NCBI GenBank assembly: GCA_024682835.1
Contig: JAIKYU010000053.1
Location: 1 to 34,682 of the forward strand
Direction of reading: 5' to 3'
DNA from: Lachnospiraceae bacterium
GTDB lineage: Bacteria; Bacillota; Clostridia; Lachnospirales; Lachnospiraceae
DNA: 34,682 nt
Position 1 is the stretch's first letter. Each line of letters opens with the position of its first letter. Position numbers and translations under genes: made by a program. The notes beneath the pieces are model-generated. The model did no database searches. It saw nothing but the letters and a program-made list of their open reading frames with translations, and had not been told where the DNA came from. Shown piece after piece: positions 1-6,461 of the stretch.

Positions 1-3
1 ACA

Positions 4-1218
4 ATGGCAGGAAGAACAGATAGCGTTCAGGTGCTATGGAAAATCATGCAGATGCTCGAGGGCGACCAGGTGGAGAGCAGCCTGTCCGACGCCCTGGAGG
101 AGCTCCTTAAAGCGGTCGGTGCCAGGTCCGGTGCCGTGTGGCTCAAGAACAGGGACACATCGAATATCTACAGTATCGTGTCCTCCGGAGAGAGCAATGT
201 GTCCGGGTTTTCCATCGAGTTCGGTCAGGGCCTGATCGGAGGTGTCTGCGACGGAAAAGAGCCGGTGGACATTCCCGACACTCTTGCCGACGAGCGGTTC
301 CCTGCGGGAAAGGATGAGATCACGGGCGTGGAGTTTAAAAACGCCTATTGCATGCCCATGATCCTGAGACACGAACCCGTCGGATGCGTCGAGATTTTTG
401 ACAGGACCGTGCCGGCTTTTTCAGAGGATGATGTGTATCTGATCAGATCCTTTGCGGGTCTTACCGCCCTGGTCATTGATGAGCATGGCTACAGCTACGC
501 GCCTGACCTTGAAAAGAAGGTGATCATGTCCCTGAGGGGGATCACCAAGGACTATCCGTCCGGTATGGACGTTTTGCACATCCTGAAGGGTGTGGATCTG
601 GATGTATACGAGAATGAGCTTCTTGTCATATTGGGAGAAAGCGGATGCGGCAAGTCCACCCTTTTAAATATCATTGGAGGGATGGACTCGCTTACGACCG
701 GGGAGATCCGGGTTGACGGCAGGGACTTTTCCCATCCTACGGAAAAGGAGCTGATCGATTTCAGAAGGGACTACATCGGGTTTATCTTTCAGGCCTACAA
801 TCTGATGCCCAATCTTACGGCGCTGGAAAACGTCAGGTTCATTGCGGAGATATGCAAAAACCCCGGAGACCCTGCGGAGGCCATCGATATGGTCGGCCTC
901 ACCGAGAGAGCCGACAACTACCCGTCCATGATGAGCGGAGGTCAGCAGCAGCGGGTGTCCATCGCAAGGGCCATCGTCAAGCGTCCGAGGCTGATTCTGG
1001 CAGACGAGCCCACCGCGGCCCTGGACTTTACCACCGGCCAGGAGGTTCTGGCGCTCATCGAGAAGCTGATTGTCGAGAAGATGACCACCGTCGTCATGGT
1101 CACACACAACGTGGAGATTGCCAAGATGGCCAACCGGGTGGTGCGGGTCAGAAACGGCAGGATTGCCAGTATACGTGTGAACGCGTGGCCGATGCACGCG
1201 GCGGATCTTGTATGGTGA
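4..1218 (+). CDS. GAF domain-ABC transporter ATPase fusion
   Basis: ATP-binding subunit of an ABC transporter, probably of the MacB/LolD type that works with FtsX-like permeases at the cytoplasmic membrane. Residues about 15-160 form a GAF-like sensory domain (FGQGLIGGV, CMPMILRHEPVGCVEIFD). Residues about 174-392 form the nucleotide-binding domain: Walker A GESGCGKST 211-219, Q-loop Gln263, signature SGGQQQR 311-317, Walker B LILADEP 330-336 with catalytic Glu335, and H-loop His368. All catalytic residues are intact. The C-terminal tail ending ADLVW resembles the end of this ATPase group. The ATG lies three bases from the window edge, so its ribosome binding site cannot be seen and the true start could lie upstream. 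The permease is not in the window and would be expected upstream. The GAF domain suggests that a ligand or redox signal modulates ATPase activity; that is inference. Confidence 0.88.
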   Translation: MAGRTDSVQVLWKIMQMLEGDQVESSLSDALEELLKAVGARSGAVWLKNRDTSNIYSIVSSGESNVSGFSIEFGQGLIGGVCDGKEPVDIPDTLADERFPAGKDEITGVEFKNAYCMPMILRHEPVGCVEIFDRTVPAFSEDDVYLIRSFAGLTALVIDEHGYSYAPDLEKKVIMSLRGITKDYPSGMDVLHILKGVDLDVYENELLVILGESGCGKSTLLNIIGGMDSLTTGEIRVDGRDFSHPTEKELIDFRRDYIGFIFQAYNLMPNLTALENVRFIAEICKNPGDPAEAIDMVGLTERADNYPSMMSGGQQQRVSIARAIVKRPRLILADEPTAALDFTTGQEVLALIEKLIVEKMTTVVMVTHNVEIAKMANRVVRVRNGRIASIRVNAWPMHAADLVW

Positions 1219-1333
1219 TGCGCCGGGACGATAAGAATCCATCCCCGCACATCCCCTCACTTCTTTTAGTTTCTTTTAAGGTTTATATGTTACCCTTTCC
1301 CGCGAAAACGACGACGCGCGTTTTTATTACTGC

Positions 1334-1358
1334 GCACCGGAAGATCTCAGGCCGGTGC
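1334..1358 (+). other. short inverted repeat in the leader of the VTC-domain gene
   Basis: GCACCGG (1334-1340) and CCGGTGC (1352-1358) can form a perfect 7-bp stem with an 11-nt loop. It ends 16 nt before the ATG of the next gene and just upstream of its weak AAAGG ribosome binding site. No T-run follows, so it is not an intrinsic terminator. It could be a leader hairpin or an operator. The 156-nt gap between the two genes holds nothing else convincing. Confidence 0.35.
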
Positions 1359-1374
1359 AGAAAGGCGAAAACCC

Positions 1375-2046
1375 ATGCAATACCGACACGAATGGAAGCA
1401 TGAAATCAACCGATCGGAGCTCATTGCCATCAGACAGCGTCTGCGGGCGGTGGCACAGACGGACCCCCATGCCGTTGACGGCAAATATTCGATCCGGAGC
1501 CTCTATTTCGACAACCCGAAGGACAAGGCGCTCCGGGAGAAAATCGACGGCGTGAACATGCGTGAGAAATTCCGCATCCGCTTCTACAACGGGGACACCT
1601 CCGTCATCCATCTGGAAAAGAAAAGCAGGGTAAACGGACTCGGCACCAAGTTTTCCGCTCCGCTCACAAAAGAGGAGGCCGGAAGGATCGCGGAGGGAGA
1701 CATTGACTGGATGCGGGAGTCCGCTCATTCGCTCATTCAGGAGCTCTACAGCAAAATGCGCTATCAGCAGCTGCGTCCGCAAACCATCGTGGATTACACG
1801 AGAGAACCCTACATCTACCCGCCCGGCAACGTGCGCGTGACCTTTGACTATGATATCCGCACGGGGCTTCGGTCAACAGATTTCCTGAATCCTTCCTGCA
1901 CAACGATCCCAGCGGGCGATGCCCCGGTCATCCTCGAAGTGAAATGGGACGCCTTCCTGCCGGACATCATCCGCGCCTGCCTGCAGACACCCAACTGCCG
2001 CGCCGGTGCGTTTTCCAAATATGCACAATGCAGAATCTACGGATAG
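1375..2046 (+). CDS. VTC domain-containing (polyphosphate polymerase-like) protein
   Basis: Cytoplasmic VTC-fold (triphosphate tunnel) protein, 223 residues, about the size of the bacterial single-domain members. The family is known from the yeast Vtc4 polyphosphate polymerase, which moves the ATP gamma-phosphate onto a growing polyphosphate chain inside a basic tunnel. Tunnel-type motifs are visible: RHEWKHEI at the N-terminus (Arg4, Lys8), YSIRSLYFDN 38-47, KFRIRFYNGD (Lys65, Arg67, Arg69), HLEKKSR 79-85, ILEVKWD (Glu188, Lys190) and FSKYAQCR (Lys215). The ATG follows AAAGG by about 10 nt. The DUF4956 and CotH genes follow on the same strand, a neighbourhood seen repeatedly for bacterial VTC proteins, which suggests a shared surface or phosphate-related job. 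Polymerase activity itself is inferred from the family. Confidence 0.87.
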   Translation: MQYRHEWKHEINRSELIAIRQRLRAVAQTDPHAVDGKYSIRSLYFDNPKDKALREKIDGVNMREKFRIRFYNGDTSVIHLEKKSRVNGLGTKFSAPLTKEEAGRIAEGDIDWMRESAHSLIQELYSKMRYQQLRPQTIVDYTREPYIYPPGNVRVTFDYDIRTGLRSTDFLNPSCTTIPAGDAPVILEVKWDAFLPDIIRACLQTPNCRAGAFSKYAQCRIYG

Positions 2047-2130
2047 CGATCCGGTATGACAAGATGACAGGATCGGCCCAGACCGGTGTAAGTCAAATCT
2101 ATAGCAACGTTTAGTAAAGGAGGAGAAAAA

Positions 2131-2802
2131 ATGAGTTTCAAAGACATCTTCAAATCAAGCTTTCTGGAAAATGTGACCTCGGTGAGCGTCCTCGACATGG
2201 CGCTGGCTCTTTTGCTCGCGTTCTGTGTAGGGCTGTTCATCTTTTTTATCTACAAAAAGACCTATAGCGGCGTGATGTTCTCCTCGTCCTTCGGCGTGAC
2301 CCTCATTGCGCTCACCATGATCACCACCCTCGTGATTCTGGCGGTCACCTCCAACATTGTGCTGTCTCTCGGCATGGTCGGCGCGCTCTCGATCGTCCGC
2401 TTCCGGACAGCCATCAAGGAACCGCTGGACATCGCTTTCCTTTTCTGGTCGATCGCAGCGGGCATTGTCCTGGCAGCCGGCCTGATCCCGCTTGCAGTCT
2501 TCGGCTCGGTGATCATCGGAATCGTGCTGCTTGTTTTTGTCAACAGAAAGAGTGTCACCAATCCCTATATCGTGGTTGTGGAGTGCACCGATGCGGAAAG
2601 CGAAAGGAAGGCTGTCTCTTTTCTTAAGGAGCACACGGTCAAGTCGGTGGTAAAGAGCAAGACCGCCCGCAAGGGACAGATCGAACTCAATCTGGAGATC
2701 CGGCTGAAGGGAGAGGATACGGACTTCATCAACACCCTCGCCGATATGGAGGGCGTCGGCAGTGCGGTTCTCGTGAGCTATAACGGCGATTATATGGGGT
2801 GA
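2131..2802 (+). CDS. DUF4956 membrane protein
   Basis: Integral membrane protein of the DUF4956 family, 223 residues. About four hydrophobic segments lie in the first 150 residues (around 20-42, 52-72, 74-90 and 108-142). The stretch SLGMVGALSIVRFRTAIKEP (about residues 79-98) is the family's hallmark, with a conserved Arg/Phe/Arg loop between helices. The C-terminal 80 residues are soluble and alpha/beta-like. The start is secured by a very strong ribosome binding site, AAAGGAGGAG at 2116-2125, six nt before the ATG. The biochemical role of the family is not established. Its stop is only four nt from the CotH start, so the two are translationally linked, and it may serve as membrane partner of the VTC protein and CotH kinase. 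Confidence 0.88.
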   Translation: MSFKDIFKSSFLENVTSVSVLDMALALLLAFCVGLFIFFIYKKTYSGVMFSSSFGVTLIALTMITTLVILAVTSNIVLSLGMVGALSIVRFRTAIKEPLDIAFLFWSIAAGIVLAAGLIPLAVFGSVIIGIVLLVFVNRKSVTNPYIVVVECTDAESERKAVSFLKEHTVKSVVKSKTARKGQIELNLEIRLKGEDTDFINTLADMEGVGSAVLVSYNGDYMG

Positions 2803-2806
2803 TTTC

Positions 2807-4969
2807 ATGTCAGCAAGCATAATCATCAATAGAATCTGTGTCGCAGCCATTATTCTTGCCCTTCTGTTTTCCGTCCTTTTCATGAACGGGCAGGCGCTCG
2901 GTATCCGGCAGGCATCGCGCAGCAACAGCTATGAAGACCTGCTGTTTGACACCTCGCGTGTGCACACCATCGACCTGGTCATGGAGGACTGGGACGGATT
3001 TCTGGAGAGCTGCGAAAACGAGGAATATCAGGTGTGCACGGCGGTCATAGACGGCGAGAGCATCAACAATGCCGCGATCCGCGCCAAAGGCAACACATCG
3101 CTCTCCAGCGTAAAAAACATGGATTCCAGCCGCTACAGCTTCAAGCTTGAATTTGATCATTTCGACGACTCGCTCACCTATCACGGTCTCGACAAGCTTT
3201 GCCTGAACAACATCATCCAGGACAACACCTATATGAAGGACTATCTGACCTACCGTCTGATGGGCGCCTTCGGTGCCGTGGCGCCGCTGTGCAGCTATGT
3301 CTGGATCACGGTTAACGGCGATCCGTGGGGGCTTTATCTCGCGGTGGAGGCGATAGAGGATTCCTTTCTGCAGCGCAACTACGGCAGTCATACCGGTGAG
3401 CTTTACAAGCCGGACAGCATGAGCATGGGCGGCGGACGCGGAAACGGAAAAGAATTCAGCCTCTCCGATTTCCTGGAGAAAATGACGGATGATGAATCCG
3501 ATTCAGAGGAGCAGGCAGAGGCTTCTGCGGATTCGGCGAAGGGCTCCGGTGATCAGTCGGGTCGAAGCACGGATTCCTCCGAAAGGCCGGAGCGGCCGGA
3601 CGGACAGACGAGCCGGGATGGCAGTTCCGGAGACTTCAGCGGAAAAGGCGGCTTTGGTGGCTTTAGCAGAAAGGGCGGTCCTGAAGGCTTTAGTGAAAAG
3701 GGCGGCCCCGGCGGCGGTGGGTTCGGCGGTATGGGCAGCACGGACGTCAAGCTCGCCTATACGGATGATGATTTCGATTCCTACAGCAACATCTTTGACA
3801 GCGCGAAAACCATGGTCAGCCAGACCGACAAAAAACGACTGATCGCATCCATCAAACAGATGAACGAACAGACCGATCTGGAAGAGGTCGTGGATATTGA
3901 GGAAGTGATCCGCTACTTTGTTGTGCACAATTTCGTCGTCAACGGCGACAGCTACACGGGGACCATGGTGCACAACTACTATCTCCACGAGGGAGACGGT
4001 ATCCTGCAGATGATCCCCTGGGACTACAACCTTGCGTTCGGCACCTTCCAGGGCGGCAGCGATGCTACCAGCTCTGTCAACACCCCGATCGACACGCCGG
4101 TTTCTTCGATGGGCGGGCCGATGGGCGGATTTGGCAAAGGCCGTTCCGACAAAGAGACGGAAGGAACCGGATCCGAAGCGAACGGGGATGCCCGGGCAAA
4201 CACAAACGCCGACGACCAGTCCGACCGTCCGATGTGGGCCTGGATTGCTGAGAATGAGGAATATCTGCAGCGGTATCACAGGCTTTTTTCCGAATTTCTT
4301 TCTACTGTCGACCGTGATGCGATCATTCAGGAAGCCTATGCGCTGATCGCGCCCTATGTGGCAGAGGATCCGACCGCCTTCTGCACCGCTGAGGACTTTG
4401 AGACAGCCGTTCCCGTTCTCAGTGAATGGTGCAGCCTCCGCGCACAAAGCGTACGCGGCCAGCTGGACGGCACGATCCCTTCGACTACCTCGGGACAGAG
4501 TGCGGATGACAGCGCGCTCGTAGATGCCTCGCACGTTGCGACCTCTGAGCTGGGAAGCATGGGCGGCGGCATGGGTGGCGGCCCCGGCGGCGGATTTCCC
4601 GGTGGATTCGGGAAAAGCAGGGAAAGTGAAGACAGCGACGACGAGGATGAGACGACCGCGACGGAGGGCGAAATGCCTGATTTTGGCGACATGCCCGACT
4701 TTAGCGAAATGAGCCCGCCGGATGGGGAAATGCCCGATTTTGGCGGGATGACGCCGCCGGATGGCGAAATGCCGGACTTTGGCGGGATGACCCCGCCGAA
4801 TGGCGACACGCCCGATGCTGGCGGATTTCCGGGTGGTCAGTTCCCCGGCATGGAGAACATGTCATCCGCAGGCTACGGCACAGACACCTGGATCCTGCTT
4901 GGCGCCTCCGTACTGGTTCTGATAGCCGGAATCGTGATTGCTGCCGCCTTCCGGCGGAGAAGATATTGA
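2807..4969 (+). CDS. CotH-family protein kinase, membrane anchored
   Basis: CotH kinases are atypical protein kinases; Bacillus CotH phosphorylates spore-coat proteins. This 720-residue protein has an N-terminal hydrophobic segment (about residues 8-27, signal anchor) and a C-terminal membrane helix (about 691-713) followed by RRRRY, so the kinase domain is probably extracytoplasmic. Visible motifs are RAKGNTS (92-98), KLEFD, LNNIIQDNTYMKDYLTYR, WGLYLAVEAIEDSF and the catalytic-type IPWDYNLAFG with Asp406. A low-complexity Ser/Asp/Glu then Gly-rich insert (about 205-312) splits the kinase fold, as is common in clostridial CotH proteins. Residues 635-673 carry three 13-residue MTPPDGEMPDFGG-type repeats. 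The ATG follows a GGGG ribosome binding site inside the end of the DUF4956 gene. The physiological substrate is unknown. Confidence 0.9.
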   Translation: MSASIIINRICVAAIILALLFSVLFMNGQALGIRQASRSNSYEDLLFDTSRVHTIDLVMEDWDGFLESCENEEYQVCTAVIDGESINNAAIRAKGNTSLSSVKNMDSSRYSFKLEFDHFDDSLTYHGLDKLCLNNIIQDNTYMKDYLTYRLMGAFGAVAPLCSYVWITVNGDPWGLYLAVEAIEDSFLQRNYGSHTGELYKPDSMSMGGGRGNGKEFSLSDFLEKMTDDESDSEEQAEASADSAKGSGDQSGRSTDSSERPERPDGQTSRDGSSGDFSGKGGFGGFSRKGGPEGFSEKGGPGGGGFGGMGSTDVKLAYTDDDFDSYSNIFDSAKTMVSQTDKKRLIASIKQMNEQTDLEEVVDIEEVIRYFVVHNFVVNGDSYTGTMVHNYYLHEGDGILQMIPWDYNLAFGTFQGGSDATSSVNTPIDTPVSSMGGPMGGFGKGRSDKETEGTGSEANGDARANTNADDQSDRPMWAWIAENEEYLQRYHRLFSEFLSTVDRDAIIQEAYALIAPYVAEDPTAFCTAEDFETAVPVLSEWCSLRAQSVRGQLDGTIPSTTSGQSADDSALVDASHVATSELGSMGGGMGGGPGGGFPGGFGKSRESEDSDDEDETTATEGEMPDFGDMPDFSEMSPPDGEMPDFGGMTPPDGEMPDFGGMTPPNGDTPDAGGFPGGQFPGMENMSSAGYGTDTWILLGASVLVLIAGIVIAAAFRRRRY
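4709..4825 (+). repeat. three 39-bp tandem repeats inside the CotH gene
   Basis: Three consecutive 39-bp units (4709-4747, 4748-4786, 4787-4825) encode the 13-residue series MSPPDGEMPDFGG, MTPPDGEMPDFGG and MTPPNGDTPDAGG. The first two are nearly identical and the third has drifted. They form a Pro/Asp/Gly-rich stalk before the C-terminal membrane helix. The in-frame period allows copy-number change by slippage. Confidence 0.85.
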
Positions 4970-5013
4970 TCAAAGATCACGATATTTGACACGCGAAAGA
5001 AAATGGAAAAATC

Positions 5014-5056
5014 TTGACAAAGCCCCTCCATGTAATAGAGTGTATTACATGGAGGG
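5014..5056 (+). promoter_or_regulatory. promoter with perfect 14-bp palindromic operator
   Basis: A consensus -35 box TTGACA (5014-5019) is followed by a perfect inverted repeat: CCCTCCATGTAATA (5024-5037), a 5-nt centre GAGTG, and TATTACATGGAGGG (5043-5056). With one bulged C, pairing extends to AAAG/CTTT outside the arms. The palindrome covers the expected -10 region (TAGAGT 5036-5041 is the best candidate, 16-bp spacing) and the ribosome binding site of the antitoxin gene. This is where a RelB-type antitoxin would bind to repress its own operon. Function as an operator is inferred. Confidence 0.72.
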
Positions 5057-5063
5057 CTTTGTT

Positions 5064-5237
5064 ATGGCTATCTCACTGAGACTCGATGACGCGGAAGCAG
5101 TGCTTGTGCGTGATTATATGGAAAAAATAGAAGATGAATATGATCTGCAGGCCTATGAGAAAGCGATCGCGGAATATCGTAGCGATCCGGTCGCCTATTC
5201 GCTGGATCATGTGGAAAAGGAACTGGGGCTTGTATGA
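5064..5237 (+). CDS. DUF6290/RelB-like antitoxin (57 aa), apparently orphan
   Basis: Small antitoxin of the DUF6290/RelB-like type. MAISLRLDDAEAVLVRDYME at the N-terminus is a ribbon-helix-helix-like DNA-binding segment. The acidic tail (DEYDLQAYEKAIAEYRSDP, then SLDHVEKELGL) is the kind that wraps a RelE-type toxin. I chose ATG 5064 because GGAGGG (5051-5056) sits seven nt upstream and because an in-frame start further up would put the operator inside the gene. A perfect palindrome immediately upstream fits autoregulation. Normally a RelE/ParE toxin gene overlaps the antitoxin stop by ATGA; here only a ten-codon stub remains, so the antitoxin appears orphaned. It may still repress its promoter, which now also faces the downstream oxidoreductase gene, or neutralise a toxin encoded elsewhere. 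Confidence 0.82.
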   Translation: MAISLRLDDAEAVLVRDYMEKIEDEYDLQAYEKAIAEYRSDPVAYSLDHVEKELGLV

Positions 5238-5266
5238 GCTATCATGTAGAGTTCTATAAACGATAA
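5234..5266 (+). pseudogene. ten-codon remnant of a RelE-family toxin gene
   Basis: An ATG overlapping the antitoxin stop as ATGA begins a frame reading MSYHVEFYKR and then TAA. RelE/ParE toxins downstream of such antitoxins typically begin with a short strand of the pattern M-x-Y-x-V-E-F-x-x, and their start codon typically overlaps in this way. The rest of the toxin is gone: the next gene's ribosome binding site begins about ten nt after the stop. I read this as an internal deletion that removed the toxin body. The alternative is a chance short frame; the combined match of position, overlap and peptide makes that less likely. Confidence 0.6.
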
Positions 5267-5288
5267 CAGGGTCAGGGGGAGAAGAGCG

Positions 5289-6053
5289 ATGATTTCACTG
5301 GATATGAAGGATCGTGTCGTACTGATCACAGGAGCCAGCGGGCAGCTGGGACGCGTGATGACAAGGAAATTCGCCGATTGTCATGCGGATGTGATCATCC
5401 ATTACAACAGCAATGCGGAGAAGGCGCAGAGTCTGGCAAAGGAAGTGCGTGACATGGGCCGCAAAGCATATGTCGTCAGGGCCGACGTCACGGATCGGGA
5501 GAGTGTTTTCCACATGCGGGATGAGATCCGTGAAAACTTCGTCCTTCCGGACATTATCGTGGATAACGCCGTGATTCAGTATGACTGGAAATCCCTGCTG
5601 GAGCAGGACCCGGCGGACTATTACAGTCAGTTTGAAAGCTGTGTGATGCAGACGGTCTATATGGCAAAGGCGTTTGCACCGCAGATGCAGGAGAAGCACT
5701 GGGGGCGGATCATCTGTACCAATACCGAATGCGCGGCGATGGCGGAAGAAAACTGCAGTGCCTATACCTCTGCAAAGAGAGGACTGGACGGTATCGTCCG
5801 GGTCCTGGCCAAGGAGCTCGGAAGCGACGGCATCACGGTCAATCAGGTCGCTCCCGGCTGGACGATCAGTGAGAAGGATCGGACGGATCACTCTGAGGTG
5901 AATGAATCGTATGATAAAACCGTACCGCTCAGAAGAAGGGGAACGGATGATGAGATCGCGAATATGGTGGTCTTTCTCGCCTCTGATCTTGCCTCCTTCA
6001 CCACAGGAGCCTACATCCCGGTGAGCGGCGGAAGGGTCATGCCGGCGATATGA
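5289..6053 (+). CDS. SDR-family NAD(P)-dependent oxidoreductase
   Basis: Short-chain dehydrogenase/reductase of classical length (254 residues), cytoplasmic, with a Rossmann fold. Cofactor loop TGASGQLG is at 14-21, an acidic ADV site at 65-67, DNAV at 92-95 in place of the usual NNAG, and the active-site pair Tyr159-x3-Lys163 in YTSAK. PGWT follows at 189-192 and the C-terminal VSGG motif at 246-249. The residue 13 before the Tyr, normally catalytic Ser, is Thr146, and the glycine-rich loop has Gln where classical members have Gly, so this is a slightly atypical member. It resembles FabG/glucose dehydrogenase-like SDRs but the substrate cannot be assigned. The ATG follows a GGGGGAGAAGAG ribosome binding site. 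It lies downstream of the orphan antitoxin and may share its promoter. Confidence 0.88.
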   Translation: MISLDMKDRVVLITGASGQLGRVMTRKFADCHADVIIHYNSNAEKAQSLAKEVRDMGRKAYVVRADVTDRESVFHMRDEIRENFVLPDIIVDNAVIQYDWKSLLEQDPADYYSQFESCVMQTVYMAKAFAPQMQEKHWGRIICTNTECAAMAEENCSAYTSAKRGLDGIVRVLAKELGSDGITVNQVAPGWTISEKDRTDHSEVNESYDKTVPLRRRGTDDEIANMVVFLASDLASFTTGAYIPVSGGRVMPAI

Positions 6054-6105
6054 CAAAAAGAGCATTTCTTAGCACTGCTTCCTAAGTGGATCAGGAAGAA
6101 TCTGA

Positions 6106-6366
6106 TCATCTGGCAAGCTCTTCAAATGCTGCCCTGTGCTCGTTAAGAATCCTGTTCGCAACGAACGCAAGCCTCTCGTCTTCGGTCATTATATCTGCAC
6201 CTTTTCTTATGCGGATATTCTCAGCGGAGAGGCCTTCTATGCTGCCTCCATATGCACTGAAAAGATCCTCAAGATCGATGAATTCCTCCTCAAGATAAAT
6301 CGTCCCGTCCGTATTTTTGTAATATGTATCTATATGAGCGACTTTACCATCCGACAGCCGGATCAA
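6106..6366 (-). CDS. small unrecognised protein, probably with a broken 5' end
   Basis: I do not recognise this family. The open frame begins with a TTG that lacks a good ribosome binding site and encodes 86 acidic residues (EEEFIDLEDLFSAYGG, ENIRIRKGADIMTEDERLAFVAN). The same frame reads on sensibly upstream (ETRSFDERPISVLVAFKEL) to a TAA at 6421-6423. Beyond that stop, still in frame, there is ATG at 6441 with an AAGGG ribosome binding site, encoding MYVLSV. So the ancestral gene probably spanned 6441-6106 and now carries a premature stop at codon 7, unless the TTG really serves as start. The reconstructed start lies 20 nt below the stop of the protease gene, consistent with a two-gene operon. 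Low hydrophobicity suggests a cytoplasmic protein. Confidence 0.5.
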   Translation of the reverse strand: MIRLSDGKVAHIDTYYKNTDGTIYLEEEFIDLEDLFSAYGGSIEGLSAENIRIRKGADIMTEDERLAFVANRILNEHRAAFEELAR

Positions 6367-6461
6367 TTCCTTGAATGCAACAAGAACAGATATAGGTCTT
6401 TCATCGAAACTCCGAGTCTCTTAGACAGACAATACATACATTGCTTTTCCCTTATCTGCTT

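Noticed and set aside
1301..1327. AAAACG...CGTTTTT as a terminator after the ABC gene
   Set aside because: The possible stem is short and mostly A-T pairs; it is not convincing as an intrinsic terminator.
4938..5063. Upstream start for the antitoxin, adding 42 residues
   Set aside because: It would overlap the end of the CotH gene and include the promoter and operator; ATG 5064 has a GGAGGG site.
6055..6105. Terminator between the convergent SDR and small gene (CTTAG...CTAAG, then TTTTT on the minus strand)
   Set aside because: The stem is only five bp and the T-run is separated from it by eight bases; too weak to call.
6367..6437. A 24-residue peptide in the next frame (MYCLSKRLGVSMKD...) as the true 5' end of the small gene
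   Set aside because: Joining it would need a frameshift, while the direct frame upstream reads as a sensible protein sequence with a single stop.
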